A DNA stretch of 64,000 bases, taken from Prillingera fragicola (lineage: Eukaryota > Basidiomycota > Tremellomycetes > Trichosporonales > Trichosporonaceae). This document shows positions 1-12,630 of the stretch, in pieces (the first letter of the stretch is position 1; the number at the start of each line of letters is the position of its first letter). The stretch is from NCBI GenBank assembly GCA_002335605.1, contig BEDY01000002.1, forward strand, positions 1,178,001 through 1,242,000, read 5' to 3'. The notes beneath the pieces were generated by a model. The model was not told the DNA's origin, searched no databases, and saw nothing but the letters and a program-made list of their open reading frames with translations. The translations under genes were made by a program, and so were the position numbers.

Positions 1-497
1 CGCTTGTCCACCAGTGCTGCCACTACTCGAAAGGTGTGCAAACACAGGGACCACCGCTCCTCCACATTAGTCCACAGGCACCGAGCTTTGCTTCTTTGTT
101 GCCAAACCCTTTACCGTGTCCCATTCTACGCCAAGGGACCGCCCAGCTTCCACAGCTTCATCCCCTCAAAGGCGCGTATTTACATTCGCACCCTCTACAG
201 AACGTACAGAACGTACAGAACGTATCGCCCGCGACCCCTCTAGCGTCAGACGCGTAGAACACTCTGAGCGCCACACAAGGGTACGTGCATCCAAAATGGG
301 CGGCGAGTCTCCACAGCGCCCACAGCCGTTCGATGTCAATGTCGACAGCCGATGCTTCCGTGTCTGTCGCCTGTTGTCTTCTGCGACCCGTGGATCCAGT
401 GCTGACTTCTTCCTTTAGTTTCGCTTTTCCTTTGTCATCGGCTTCATAGAGGCTCACACCCATCCCCACACCCCACTCGCGTCACCTCTTGGCCGCA
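1..497. promoter_or_regulatory. Upstream region and pyrimidine-rich leader of the NIK1-type kinase
   Basis: No convincing gene is seen here. The stretch is C/T-rich with short spurious frames on both strands. It holds three perfect copies of the 9-mer ACAGAACGT at 197-223. The last 100 bases before the kinase start are C/T-rich, like the other leaders in this window, so this is probably promoter plus 5' UTR. Confidence 0.5.
197..223. repeat. Three perfect tandem copies of a 9-mer
   Basis: ACAGAACGT is repeated three times without mismatch, about 275 bp upstream of the kinase start codon. It could be a small microsatellite or a cluster of binding sites. Only the repeat itself is observed. Confidence 0.85.
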
Positions 498-3400
498 ATG
501 GGTGAAACCTTGGTGGTGCACCCACCAGATGGTGCAACCGCCTTTGAGGCGCACCTCCTCTCCCTCTTGTCAGCTATCGAGGCCGAGCCCGCCCTTGCGT
601 ACCAGGTCCCAAACCCTGTCCCCAAGACGACTGCACAGGAGATTCTTGAGCGCGCGATCCTCGCTCTGGGTCAGCGTGCTGCGTCGCCGCAGCCCCCATC
701 GGCCAGCCAAATGGTGGTCACGCCAATGCGTACCCCCCCGCCGCTCGACACGTCGTCGACTACCAACATCTGTCCCACTTGCTCTCGCCCTGCCACCGGT
801 TCTCTTCAGTCCCCGACCTCGCCTTTTGCCTCGCTCCACCTGTCGTCTCCCCGTCCCAACCATCACTGGTCCGGCTCGTCTGTCACTGAAAGTGGCATGT
901 CGGCCGAAAAGGAACTGGAATTGCTCAAGGCTCAGGTTCAGGACATTGCGCGCGTGTGCAAGGTGAGTTCGGCATGCAGACGAGCGCCGTCGGCTGACAA
1001 AGAAGGCTGTCGCTACCGGTGACCTCACTCAGAAGATTATCGTGCCCGTTAAGGGCCAGGCTATGACGGAACTCAAGGATATTATCAACTCTATGGTCGA
1101 CAGGCTCAAGACATTCGCCACCGAAGTCGAGCGTGTGTCGCTCGAAGTCGGAACTGAAGGAAAGCTCGGTGGTCAGGCAGTCGTCGAAGGTGTCGAAGGC
1201 ACCTGGCGCGAGCTTACCAATGTCGTCAACCGTCTCGCTGCCAACTTGACCAACCAAGTCCGCAGCATCGCAAAGGTTACCAAGGCTGTCGCCCGTGGCG
1301 ATCTCAGTGAAACAATTTCGGTTGTGGCCAGTGGCGAGATCGCCGAGCTCGCTACTACGGTCAATGGAATGGTGCGTTCATGGTACAGCTGCCAATGCTA
1401 AACCCACCAGGTCATGAGTCTACGACTGTTAGCAGACGAAGTCAGTCGAGTCTCATTGGAAGTCGGTTCACAAGGAAAACTCGGAGGTCAAGCATATGTC
1501 CCAGACGTCGAAGGCGTATGGAAAGATCTAACGGTCAACGTGCGTATTCTGAGCTTTTTGCCGAACTGACACCTTAGGTCAATCGAATGTGTCACTCTCT
1601 CACGACCCAAGTGCGATCCATCGGTAGTGTCACGACTGCAGTCGCAAGGGTAAGGCTAGATTGCTATAGCACCACTGACATCATCAGGGTGATCTATCGA
1701 AGACTATTGATATCGAAGCCGAAGGAGAGATGGCCGTACTCAAAGACACGGTCAACTCAATGGTCAAGCAACTCACCACCTTTGCCGGCGAAGTCACGCG
1801 TGTGGCGTTGGAAGTCGGTACTCAAGGTATTCTTGGCGGACAGGCTGTTGTCGACGGTGTCGAGGGTGTGTGGGCAGACCTCACCACCAATGTCAACGTG
1901 AGCACCTTGTTGGCGCGGGCATCACTGACAACCAGAAAATGGCTCGCAACCTTACCGAGCAAGTGCGAGAGATTGCCGAAGTCACCAAGGCCGTCGCCCG
2001 CGGTGACCTTACCAAGACTGTCAACGCCGACGTCCAGGGAGAAATCCTTGATTTGAAGATGACTGTCAACGACATGGTGGCCCAACTCACAGTGTTTGCA
2101 GCCGAAGTCACGCGTGTGTCTCTCGAAGTCGGTACGGAAGGAAAACTCGGTGGTCAGGCAATGGTTCCCAACGTCGAGGGCACCTGGATGGTTCTTACGG
2201 ACAATGTCAACCTTATGGCACTCAACCTCACGACTCAAGTGCGTTCCGTCGCCGATGTCACCACTGCCGTCGCCGCCGGTGACCTTTCCAAGAAGATTAC
2301 GGTCGAGGCTTTCGGTGAAATCCTGCAGCTCAAGAACACTGTCAACGCAATGGTGGACTCTCTTCGTAGTTTCTCGTCCGAAGTCACTCGGTAAGTCGGG
2401 CAAGCCCTACGGATGCTGACAGAAAGTGTGGCTCGTGAAGTCGGAACGGACGGTCGTCTCGGTGGCCAGGCTCGTGTGCCTGGTGTCGCTGGTACATGGA
2501 AGGACTTGACAGACTGTGTCAACGTCATGGCTGCCAATCTTACGGTCCAAGTGCGAACTATTGCCCACGCTACTACGGCTGTCGCTCGGGGTGACCTTAC
2601 CCAAAAGGTCGTTGGCGTCACCGTCTCAGGTGAAATCCTCGATCTTGTCAACACTATCAACAATATGATTGACCAGCTGGCCATCTTCGCTGCCGAGGTC
2701 ACGCGTGTCGCCCGCGAAGTCGGAACGGAAGGAAAGCTTGGTGTCCAGGCCGAGGTTGAAAATATTGAAGGCACATGGCAAGAGATTACCTCCAACGTCA
2801 ACACCATGGCCTCCAACTTGACGTCTCAAGTGCGTGCGTTTGCCCAAATCTCGGCTGCGGCCACCGACGGTGACTTTACGCGTTTCATTACGGTCGAGGC
2901 CTCTGGTGAGATGGACAGTCTCAAGACCAAGATCAACCAGATGGTGTATAACCTCCGCGAATCTATCGAAAAGAACACGAGCGCCCGTCAGCAGGCCGAG
3001 TTGGCCAATAGGTCAAAGTCCGAGTTCCTTGCCAACATGTCACACGAAATCCGAACGCCCATGAACGGTATCATCGGCATGACCGTGCTCACACTCGAGA
3101 GCGAGTTGACTCGCCAGCAGCGTGAGAACCTCATGATAGTCTCAAGCTTGGCCAGTTCGCTGCTCACTATCATTGACGACATTCTCGACATTTCCAAGAT
3201 TGAAGCCGGTCGCATGACCATGGAGCAGATTCCATTCTCCCTGCGTCTGGCCGTATTCAGCGTCCTCAAGACTCTGTGCGTTAAGGCGTCGCAGAACAAG
3301 CTCGACCTGATCTTTGACATTGACCCGACCATCCCCGACCAGCTTGTCGGCGACCCGCTCCGTCTTCGCCAGGTCATCACCAACCTGATTGGTAACGCCG

Positions 3401-4788
3401 TCAAGTTTACCACCGAAGGCCAGGTCGCGCTCTCATGCCGCGTCAAGTCGAGCAAGACTGGCGAGGTTGAGCTCGAGTTCTGCGTGGCGGATACGGGAAT
3501 AGGAATCAAGCAAGACAAGCTCGATGTCATTTTCGACACATTTGCCCAGGCCGATGGTTCGACGACCCGCAAGTACGGTGGTACGGGTCTTGGTCTGACC
3601 ATTTCCAAGCGTCTCGTCAACCTGATGAGCGGAAACCTTTGGGTCGAGTCCGAGTTTGGAGAGGGCAGTCGCTTCTACTTTACCATGGTCACCGAGACCA
3701 CCTCGACATCACGTGAGCAGGTCGTCGAGCGTCTTGCTCCTTGGGGCGGCCGCTCGGTGCTCTACATTGATACTCTTGGCGATGAGAGCGGCGTCTGCGA
3801 GATGCTTACGGACCTCAACCTCAAGGTCACTGTGATCCGCTCAGCCCAAGCTGTTTGGGATCTAAAGCAAAACGTCGATGGCTTCCCTCACTTTGACACC
3901 ATGATTGTCGACTCGCTGGCCGCGGCTGAAAAGATTAGGACGATAGAGCACCTGCGTTACATCCCCATAGTTTTGCTGGCACCGTCCAACCGCGCCTGCG
4001 GACCCGACAACCCGTCGTTCATCGACTTGGACGAGAACCGCCGCAAGCTGCTGGCGCTTCCCAGCTCGATCGAGCAGGTTCTGTCGCCCGTGCCCGTCAA
4101 GGACTGCTTGGACATGGGTATCAACACCTACTACACGACTCCTCTCAACTTGCAAGAGCTCAGCAACGCCATCGTGCCTGCACTCGAGTCGCACCAGGTT
4201 CAGCCCGGAGACTCTGTCAAGGACACTGTGCTCAGCATCCTTCTTGCCGAGGACAATGTTGTCAACCAAAAGTTGGCAGTCAAGTTGCTCGAAGTTGCCG
4301 GACACAAGATGGAGGTCGCCGACAATGGCGAGATTGCCATCGAGAAGTACAAGCGCCGTCAACTGGCTCGCACTCCCTTCGACGTTATTCTTGTGAGTTT
4401 TCACACCACGCGTCGAGCATTGCTGACATTTAACAGATGGACGTGTCCATGCCGGTTATGGGTGGAATGGAGGCCACGGGCATCATTCGCGAGCACGAGG
4501 CAGTTACTGGCATTCCGCCTACGCCTATCATTGCTCTGACGGCTCACGCAATGATTGGCGACAAAGAGCGCTGTCTCGCGGCAGGCGTGAGTTCCACATG
4601 TTGATGCCAAGCAAAAGCTAACTATTCAGATGACGGCCTACGTGACCAAGCCCTTGAGGCGAGGAGATCTCCTCGCTGCGATCGCAAAGGTCCTGCAGCC
4701 CAAGCCTACGCCTGGCGTTGTGACGTCGTTCATGCCCGAAGCCACGCTCGACGACACTGACCGGACGCTCATTCTTGCGAGCCGATAG
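498..4788 (+). CDS. NIK1: Group III hybrid histidine kinase (NIK1/Os-1 type)
   Basis: Cytosolic sensor kinase feeding the HOG osmostress pathway; in fungi this family mediates the response to fludioxonil and related fungicides. Spliced exons: 498-962, 1006-1371, 1411-1539, 1578-1649, 1688-1897, 1936-2390, 2427-4392, 4437-4586, 4630-4788, giving about 1323 aa. Seven HAMP-like repeats, each with an [11 protein letters not shown] core and a GE..L....N.MV helix, precede the kinase. The H-box [10 protein letters not shown] carries the phospho-His near residue 772. The N-box ([10 protein letters not shown]), G1 (DTGIGI) and G2 (GGTGLGL) follow. The receiver has AEDNVVNQ, the acceptor Asp near residue 1223 in [10 protein letters not shown], and the conserved Lys in TKP. 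No membrane segment is visible, as usual for group III. All catalytic residues are intact. The first ATG after the C/T-rich leader was chosen as start. The introns of the HAMP region are only 36-43 nt. Confidence 0.95.
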
Positions 4789-4989
4789 ACCGTAGAGTAG
4801 CGCGGTTTTGGTCATTCACTTTCTTGTTTACATCATTTTAGTTCGTCTCAATCACTCGCTTTCGGCACCGGACAGATTCACGACTTTGCCTAGGGGCCGA
4901 GCCACGCCGTGTGTGGCAACGCGGTGCCGTTGTAATGTAGCCTATGCATCGGGTTCATGGTATGATGGTACAACATGGGGATTGGCAAT

Positions 4990-5758
4990 CTACTGCTGCT
5001 TTCGCCGCCGTGGAGGGTAAAGCACGCGGTTTACGAGGTCGATAGGAAAGTCAACGGCCTCGGGCGCAGCGTCGGAAACGGCAAACTTCCAATAGTACGG
5101 CTCGTCGGATGCCGGGTCGGGGCGGACGACGGAAAACTCGTCTGGCACAATCAGCTGGGCCACTACGTCGTACTTACCTATGATGCACGTTGGTGAGTCG
5201 AATGAGGGAGTGAGAAAGATTGTGAGCGCCGCGTAGCCCCAGTACGAGAGCAGAACGACCAGCATGAGCCAACACGGCACGATGACAGACCACTCGCTGA
5301 GTGTCGTTAGCAAAGTACAAACGTCTCCGTGGGCACGGAACGATGCCCCTCTCCGACGTCGTATGCACTTACCGATCAGGATACCATGTCCACCCCACTG
5401 CTTCTAGCCAGCTCGGCGGTGCAAACGCCCAGACGAGGTACACTGCGAAAGCGAGATAGGTTAGGAGTACTGCCAGAAGACCATAGACCTCCTTGGGATT
5501 GGGCAAATCCTGCGATGGATGAGGAGCGGCTGAAGAGTCGTCCTCGAGCGGGGGCCAAGGAGAGATGGGATCAAGCGGGGAAGTGGGGGATAGAGGCGGC
5601 CGGAGGGGGCTGGAACTGCGCCGCCGTGGAGGACCGTTCACGGGCGGGGTGGTGCGTGATCGTGTCATTCCATTTGGAGCTTCAGTAGTGGTCTGTATCC
5701 GTGTCGCGGTCCCCAGAGCCTCTACTAGTAACGGCTTGGAGCGCCGTGTTTGCACCAT
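4990..5758 (-). CDS. GPI19: PIG-P subunit of GPI-GlcNAc transferase
   Basis: Subunit of the ER complex that adds GlcNAc to phosphatidylinositol, the first step of GPI-anchor synthesis. Exons on the minus strand: 5758-5373, 5296-5178, 5141-4990, about 218 aa. The PIG-P signature is clear: KEVYGLLAVLLTYLAFAVYL, then WAFAPPSWL..VGWTWYPDR joined across an intron to EWSVIVPCWLML, a second hydrophobic segment, and LTPSFDSP. The two hydrophobic hairpin segments agree with the family. The 36-nt intron 5142-5177 keeps frame and has no stop, but removing it gives CIIDEFS, which resembles the family's ITDEY-type end, so I favour splicing. The N-terminus is unusually long: about 100 residues rich in Ser, Pro and Arg precede the domain. 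A further in-frame ATG lies upstream, so the start is uncertain. Divergent from PMS1. Confidence 0.88.
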
Positions 5759-5986
5759 CGCAAAGTGAGGGTGGAGAATGCAAGTCCACAGTCGACATGG
5801 CATCTGACAGCCAGTTGGTGAGTTTAGCCAGGCACCGCGTGGTGGAGGTTGGTCCACTAAGCTGGACGCGTCGCAACAACATTGCTTTCTCTTCATCTCC
5901 TCACCAATCTGATATCAGCAGCTTGTGGTTTGTCTAGAACTGTAAACTAGGTCTGTCACGCCGGGAACACTGAGCAGGCTTGCGTC

Positions 5987-8900
5987 ATGGCAGTTCCAAC
6001 CATCAAAGGTGAGTCAGCACATTCAGCGAGACGAGCTTCACAAGCTGACTGATCGCGCAGCAATAGAGGGCGAGTCTGTCCACCGGATCCACTCGGGTCA
6101 GGTAGTGCTCGATCTCCAGAGTGCGATTAAAGAGCTTGTGGAGAATTCAATGGATGCGGGAGCGACAAGCATTGGTAGGTCTTGTGTTTGTTTGCGAGGC
6201 AATGTGGCCCCTGCTGAGACCTTCAGATGTGCGTATCAAGGACCATGGCCTCGAGAGCATTGAGGTGGTGGACAACGGATCTGGCATTGACGAGGTCGAC
6301 TGGCCCTCGATTGGTGAGTGGAAGTCAAGGTATTAGCTGACTCGGCCAGCACTGAAGCACCACACGTCCAAGCTTCCTTCGCTGGAGGAACTTGCCATGG
6401 TCTCGACCTTCGGCTTCCGTGGCGAAGCTTTGTCCGCACTTTGCGCATTGTGTGACTCGGTTGTGGCCGTGACTTCTACAAAGGAGACGGCACCGATGGG
6501 AGCAGTGATCACTCTTGGCCGCGACGGCCGGGTGCAAGATAGCAAGGGACGGATCGCTCGGCAGGTGCGTTCGTTGCAGAACACAGCGAGGCTAACGGGC
6601 AGCGCGGCACTTCCTTGACTCTCAACGGTCTGTTTAAGCCCTTGCCTGTTCGGCGGAAAGAGTTTGAGCGCACGGCAAAGCGCGAATTTACGAAAGCGCT
6701 CGGCATCTTGACGGCCTACGCCCTCGTCCCGGCGAGCGCATCACCTTCTGAAGGGCGAAGCGGAGTGCGATTGAAGGTTGAGTCGATTGGCGCCGGACGA
6801 GGAGGGTACGTGACAGGTTCTGTGCGGAACTGACTGCTTAGAAAACGTAATACGGTGCTGGCTACAGATGGACGTGGCTCATTGCGCTCATCTGTCAGCG
6901 CAATCTGGGGGGCGAAGGCCCTGGAGGGCGTAGTGGACATCGATCTGGAGTTGGAGGTCAAAGTAGACAAGGCTATGGCGAGGAGGGAAGGCATCCAGGA
7001 AACGTAAGCAGGAAAGAGGCACTCGTGAGCTGACCAGCACGCAGAACTTCAGAGGTCCGGGTTGTTGGACTCGTCTCGTCCGCTGCTTGGGGTCAAGGAA
7101 GGTCTAGCGCCGACCGCCAGTTCATGTACATCAACGGTCGACCTTGCACGTTGCCAAAGGTGACCAAGGCGATCAACGAAGTGTACAAGAGCTTCAATAC
7201 AAACCAAGTGCCGCTGGCGATTCTCGACTTTCAGATTCCAAAGGAGAGTGTTGACATCAACGTCAGCCCTGATAAACGCACCATCTTTGTTCACAGCGAG
7301 GCTAACTTGATTGAAGCTTTGCGAGTACGTCCGGTTCACGAATGTCATTAACCGCTACTAACGAGTCCAGACTGCCCTTGAGGTCTTCTTCCAGCCGACG
7401 AGGTCTTCCTATGTAGTGGGAGGCGCATCACACACTGTGAAAGTAACACAAGCTGCAGCACCGGTGGTGCAGTCCGAAGCTGATGGCGAGGAGGAGGCAG
7501 GTGAGGAGGAGGAGGACCTTGGCATTGGCACGCCGCCCCGTGTTACTCGGTCAAGACCTTTGAGACTGGAATCGAAGGATAAGGATGTCAACTCGCCTCC
7601 TTCAACAATGCCAAACAGTCCTTCGCCCTCTGCTCGCCCATCTACGTCACGGGTGCTGGATATCCCTCGCCTCGCTCAGCAGACACTGGATACCACTGTG
7701 GCCTCTTGGAGTCCGAAGCGTAAACAACGAGCAGCAGTCGTCGCTCCCATAGTTCCCAAGGCTCCGGCATCAGGACGAGACGCGCGCAACAACCTTCGCA
7801 GGTCGCTTGCGAACTACGCCAGCCAGCCGGTACGTCTCCCAGAGGAGGATAGCCTAGAGGAGGACGAAGAGGAAGAGCTGGGAGAGGGGGTTGAGCCAGC
7901 CGCTGAGGATGATGAGCTCCAGCCGGAAGAGACAGGCTCCCTTCCCGACGGATCTGCAGATCCTGAAGAGCCTGAAGACGAAGAACCTCGACCAGTGTCT
8001 CCGACTGTGGTTGATGTCGTAATGGAGGGAGCGCTGGAAGTAGACGCCCTGCAAGTGGAGGCCCCGAGTGCAGCACGCCGTCCTTCACGCGAAACTCGTC
8101 TGGAAGAGGACGCCGACGGCGACAAAATGGAGGTGCAGACATTGCCGGAGGCTGCGCCACAGATATCATCTGCAATGGAAGTCGACGTTCGAGCGAGCTC
8201 ACCGCTGGGGTCCCCATCGCCCTCGCTAATCAATGACAACGACGTGCCCGGCAGCGTTGATCATTCTTCAGAACGACAAGGCTATCGAGATGAGATCAAG
8301 TCGAGTGGCACTTCAGGAGAAGCGACCCTGCGGTTTGACTACAAAAGACTGAAACGTCGCTATGCTGCTCGACAAGATCGTGAAGCTGGCTCTTCAACTG
8401 CTGTCCGAAACGCATTTGATATTGTTCGAGATGGCGCCGTCGCCGATGCCGCAGGTGTTGGCAACAAGGACGCCGCAGAGGCAGAAGCCGCTCTGGCGCG
8501 CTCCATTAACAAGGCTGACTTTGCCCACATGGAGGTGCTGGGCCAGTTTAACAAGGGTTTTATCATTGCACGCCTGCGTCGCGGCGACGGCAAGGACTTG
8601 GTGGACGACCTGTTCATCGTGGATCAGCATGCCAGCGACGAAAAGTTCAACTTTGAGACTTTGCAGCGCACGACGGTCATCAAGGCTCAGGCGCTCATCA
8701 AGCCACGACCGATGGAGCTGACGGCTGCGGACGAGATTGTGGCTATGGAGAATCTCGATGTGCTCAGTGCCAACGGGTTTGAGGTCAATATCGCCGAGGA
8801 CGCGCTTCCAGGGCGAGGCGAGCGGATCAGTCTCCGTGCCATGCCTGTCAGCAAGGAAACAACCTTTGACTTCAAGGACCTCGAGCAGCTTCTCCACCTC

Positions 8901-9217
8901 CTCAGCGACAGCGCTCGCCCTGCCGGTGCCATGGTGCGCTGCACCAAGGCGAGGGCCATGTTTGCTATGCGCGCGTGCCGCCGGAGTGTCATGATCGGCA
9001 AGAGCCTGTCAAAAGCACAAATGGTGCAGCTCCTTCGCAACATGGGTACCATTGACCAACCTTGGGTAGGTTTAAGCTCGTGCCGAACTTTCAGCAAAAA
9101 CTAACAGCACAGAACTGCCCGCATGGCCGGCCGACGATGCGTCACCTCTGTTCCCTCCCCACCTCACGTGCTCGGCCAGGACGAGACCGGATCGACTGGT
9201 CCAAATATGATCTCTAA
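5987..9217 (+). CDS. PMS1: MutL-type mismatch repair endonuclease Pms1
   Basis: Forms MutL-alpha with Mlh1 and nicks the new strand during mismatch repair. Exons: 5987-6008, 6061-6174, 6227-6313, 6350-6564, 6603-6805, 6842-7003, 7045-7324, 7371-9065, 9113-9217; about 960 aa. The GHKL ATPase motifs are visible: [21 protein letters not shown], and [12 protein letters not shown]. The transducer ends in VNVSP-like [12 protein letters not shown] long acidic, Pro/Ser-rich linker follows. The C-terminal endonuclease carries [12 protein letters not shown], matching DQHA-x2-E-x4-E, then [10 protein letters not shown] and the zinc-site motif [12 protein letters not shown] in the last exon. This motif set separates Pms1/PMS2 from Mlh1, which lacks DQHA. 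The short first exon encodes MAVPTIK. No break was seen. Confidence 0.96.
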
Positions 9218-9286
9218 TCGCGTTGTAAACCATGCAGATGCTGGGACATTATTGTTGCTATGCTTTTAAATGATTTTATGGCAGAT

Positions 9287-12200
9287 CTATGCGACGGGCC
9301 CAGGCCTGGGCTGCGCAATCTGTTTTGGCATCTTGACCTGGCTCGCCGAGCCCATGAGCTTGTCGACTTCGCCCTTGTTGAAGTAGTGCGGTGCGACTGG
9401 TAAGGTTAGCGATGTTGCCTTATACAGGACACGGAAACTCACGCTCAGACAGCCACGAGCCTTCGATGGGCATGCACTGACGCATGTACTCCTTGGAAGT
9501 GAGGACGAGCTCGTAGTAGAGGATGAAGCGGGGCGGGGGCTGCATGCTGATGAGGCCACTCGAGGGGTGGAGGTAGACTGTGTGGTTGTTCTTGGTAGTC
9601 CGGTATCCACCGCCCTTGTCGATGCGGGCAGTGTTGTAAAAGTATCCAGCGGTGATGGCCTTCTGGACAGGAATGACCTCGTTGGGCGTACTCTCAATGA
9701 CGACTTCGACACGGTCGCAGAGCGACGCCAACTGGTCGTGGATGTCTCGAACACGGCACAAAGACTTGAACTGCACAAAGTTCTCATAGCAGAACTGCTG
9801 GCCGTACCCTGACTCCGCCCACTGCTCAAAGATGTTGAGCAGGGTGAAGTGGTCGCCACCGGGTTTGATAAAGTTTTTGTGCGCCTTGTCGGCGTGTACT
9901 CGCTTGTCTTTGGGACGATACAAAAGCGAGCCCGACTCCTGGAGCATGCTAATGATGATGAGGACCTCGTGAGTGCACTTGAAGACCTCGGAGCCAATGA
10001 TGGCTTTGCTCAGCATTGGGTCGACAGGGAACTCTGCCATGCGACGGCCGAGACGAGTCAGTTCACCCTTGTGGTTGAGCGCGCCGAGCGCGTACAGCAT
10101 CTCAAACGACCTGATGATTGTCTCAGCTGGTGGCTTGTCCAGGAAGTCAAAGTTGAGAATGTCGTTGATGCCGAGCGACTTGAGCATGAGCACAACCATG
10201 CCCAAATTGGTGCGCTGAATTTCAGGGATCGTGTCCTGTAACAACTCGTTGCGGAAGGCCCATTTGGTATACAGGCGGAAAGCCTTGCCAGGGCCAACGC
10301 GGCCAGCACGGCCAGCACGCTGCTGAGCCGAGGCACGAGAGATTGGCTCAACCACAAGAGAAGACATGCCTGTCTTGGGGTTGTAGTTGTTCTGCTTGAC
10401 GAAGCCGGGATCGATAACATAAACAACGCCATCAATGGTAATCGAAGTCTCGGCAATGTTGGTGGCAAGAACGACCTTGCGCGCACCCTCGGGAGTCGGC
10501 TCAAAGATCTTGCTCTGCATTTCGGACGGCAGGTTGGCGTAGATGGGGGCAACAATGAGCTCCGGAACCTTGTCCCCTAGAGTGTACATTGTCTCCTTGA
10601 GGTTCTCCTCGCAGGCCTCAATCTCGTCCTGTCCTGTCAAGAACAAGAGAATGTCGCCCTTGGGCTGGGTGGTGTGAATCTGGAGAATGGTCGTCACAGC
10701 AGCGTGGATGTAGTTGGCCTCGGGCTGTTGAGTGTAAAACATGTCCACCGGGAAACGACGTCCAGGAATGTCAAAGATGGGGGCATCGTCGAAGAAGGCC
10801 GAGAACTTTTGAGCGTTCATGGTGGCGCTTGAAATAAGGAGGCGAAGTTCAGGGCGGAAGCGAGCGATATCCTTGACCAGACCAAATAGAATGTCTGTGC
10901 TCAAGGTGCGCTCGTGCGCCTCATCGATGACAAGAGCCGAATATGTTGACAACTCGGGGTCGGTAAGGAACTCTCGCAACAGCATACCGTCGGTCATGTA
11001 CTTGAGGACAGTCTTGTCGCTGGTCATATCCTCGAAACGGATTGAGTATCCGACCTCTTGCCCCAAGCGGGAGCCCATCTCCTCGGCAACACGGGCAGCC
11101 ACGGACATGGCGGCGACACGACGGGGCTGGGTGCATCCGACCCTCAATCCGCCTTTGGTGTAGCCTGCCTCGTGTAGATACTGGGGCAACTGGGTCGTCT
11201 TTCCGGATCCGGTCTCGGCGACCACGATAAGGACCTGGTGCTCGGCGATCGCTTCCAGCAGCTCCTCTCGGAACTCGTAGATCGGCAGTGACTTGCGGGT
11301 CTGATCGATCGACTGAGCCTTCTGCTCAGCCTCGGCGACCTGGTTGAGCAGCGCCTGTGCCTCAGCTGTCAACGTGCCATCCATCTTGCCCTCTTGCAAG
11401 AACTTGATGCCCTGGTCTTCGTCAAAGACATAGTCGTAGCCGTCACCTTCGTCGATGATTTGCTTGTCGAGAGCGCCAGTGACAAGACTCGTCTTCTCCC
11501 GCTGGCTTTCCTCCCACTGGTCCACATCGGTGACGAAGGCTCCCTCGACGGGCTTGGCCTCCTCGTAGCGCTGGTAAAGCGCATTCTTGCGCTTCTTCGA
11601 GTCGATACGTCCTTGCTCGGTGATATAGTCGTCCGGCAACATGTAACCATCCTTGCCGTCGTCGATCTTTTGCCTCGCCTCCATGATCTTGATGAGCTGG
11701 ATCTTGCGGTCGTGCTCCTCCTGTTCGCGCTTGGAGAGCTGTTGTCCGCGGAACATGATTTTCTCGTCCTCAATCTCCATCTTAAGAAGATCGAGTCGCT
11801 GCTGTTCACGCTTTGTGAGATACTCCTGTCGAGAGCGCTCTCGCAAGTCGCCCATAACCGCACGTCGTGCTTCTGGGTCGTCTGCCAACGCCTGTCGCTT
11901 CTGTGCTTCCAATCCACCTTCCGTCGACCGGTCCGTGACAATCTTCTTTGTCCTGTCCTGGTCCTTCTCCTTCATCCTCGCTGCAAAAGCATCTCGTTCG
12001 GCGAGATCTTCCAGACGCTCCCGCTCCTCGCGCTCCTCCTCCGTCTCCTCCGGCAAAGCGGGCTCGTCGGCGTAGTCGTCCCCTCCTGGGGACGCGATCC
12101 TGACTCGCTTTGGCTCGTAGTCGTCCTCCTCCTCGGGCTCATCATCCCAGTTTCCCTCAGTGTCGCGCTTGCGAGATGAACGGCTCTGTTTCACGGCGCC

Positions 12201-12630
12201 GCTCTCCCGCTCACGCTCCTTGGTCCGCTTCTTCTTCTTGGAACTTGACGGCTCGTCATCATCAAGTAAGAGCGTGAACTTTTGGCTGTTGACTGTGGCA
12301 GCCATTTTGGGGACCTTGGGCTTCTTCTCCTTTCGGGGTACGAGAGCGTGAACCTGGGTGGCGAACGTCTGCAGGTCCGACGAGTCTGCGAGACCTCCGG
12401 TGGCAATCAACTGGTGATACAAGTCTCCTGGTGTCTTGGAGCCCATGGCTGGAAGTGTGTGAGCAACGAATGCAACAGAAGACGATATAAACTTACCAAG
12501 AGAGTGGACAAAGTCGACGGTCGCGCTATCGGCGGAGCCGAGAATCTGAGAGTGTGAGTAGAGTGATCGAGACGAGATGTCATGGACTTACTCGCACGAC
12601 ATTGTCGCTGATGTACTGCTTGAGATCCAT
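9287..12630 (-). CDS. PRP2: DEAH-box spliceosomal ATPase, Prp2/DHX16 type
   Basis: RNA-dependent ATPase that remodels the activated spliceosome before the first transesterification. Exons on the minus strand: 12630-12592, 12545-12497, 12448-9443, 9396-9287; about 1067 aa. The first two exons encode MDLKQYISDNVVR and a helical DFVHSL segment, like Prp2/DHX16 starts. A long charged, acidic/basic N-terminal region follows. Helicase motifs: ETGSGKTTQLPQ (I), TQPRRVAA (Ia), DEAH (II), SSAT (III), FLTGQDEIE (IV), NIAETSIT (V), QQRAGRAGR (VI), then winged-helix, ratchet and OB-fold sequence. The last exon supplies the end LAPHYFNKGEVD. Assignment to Prp2 rather than Prp16 or Prp22 rests on the N-terminus and absence of an S1 domain. 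It is head to head with PRP19. Confidence 0.92.
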
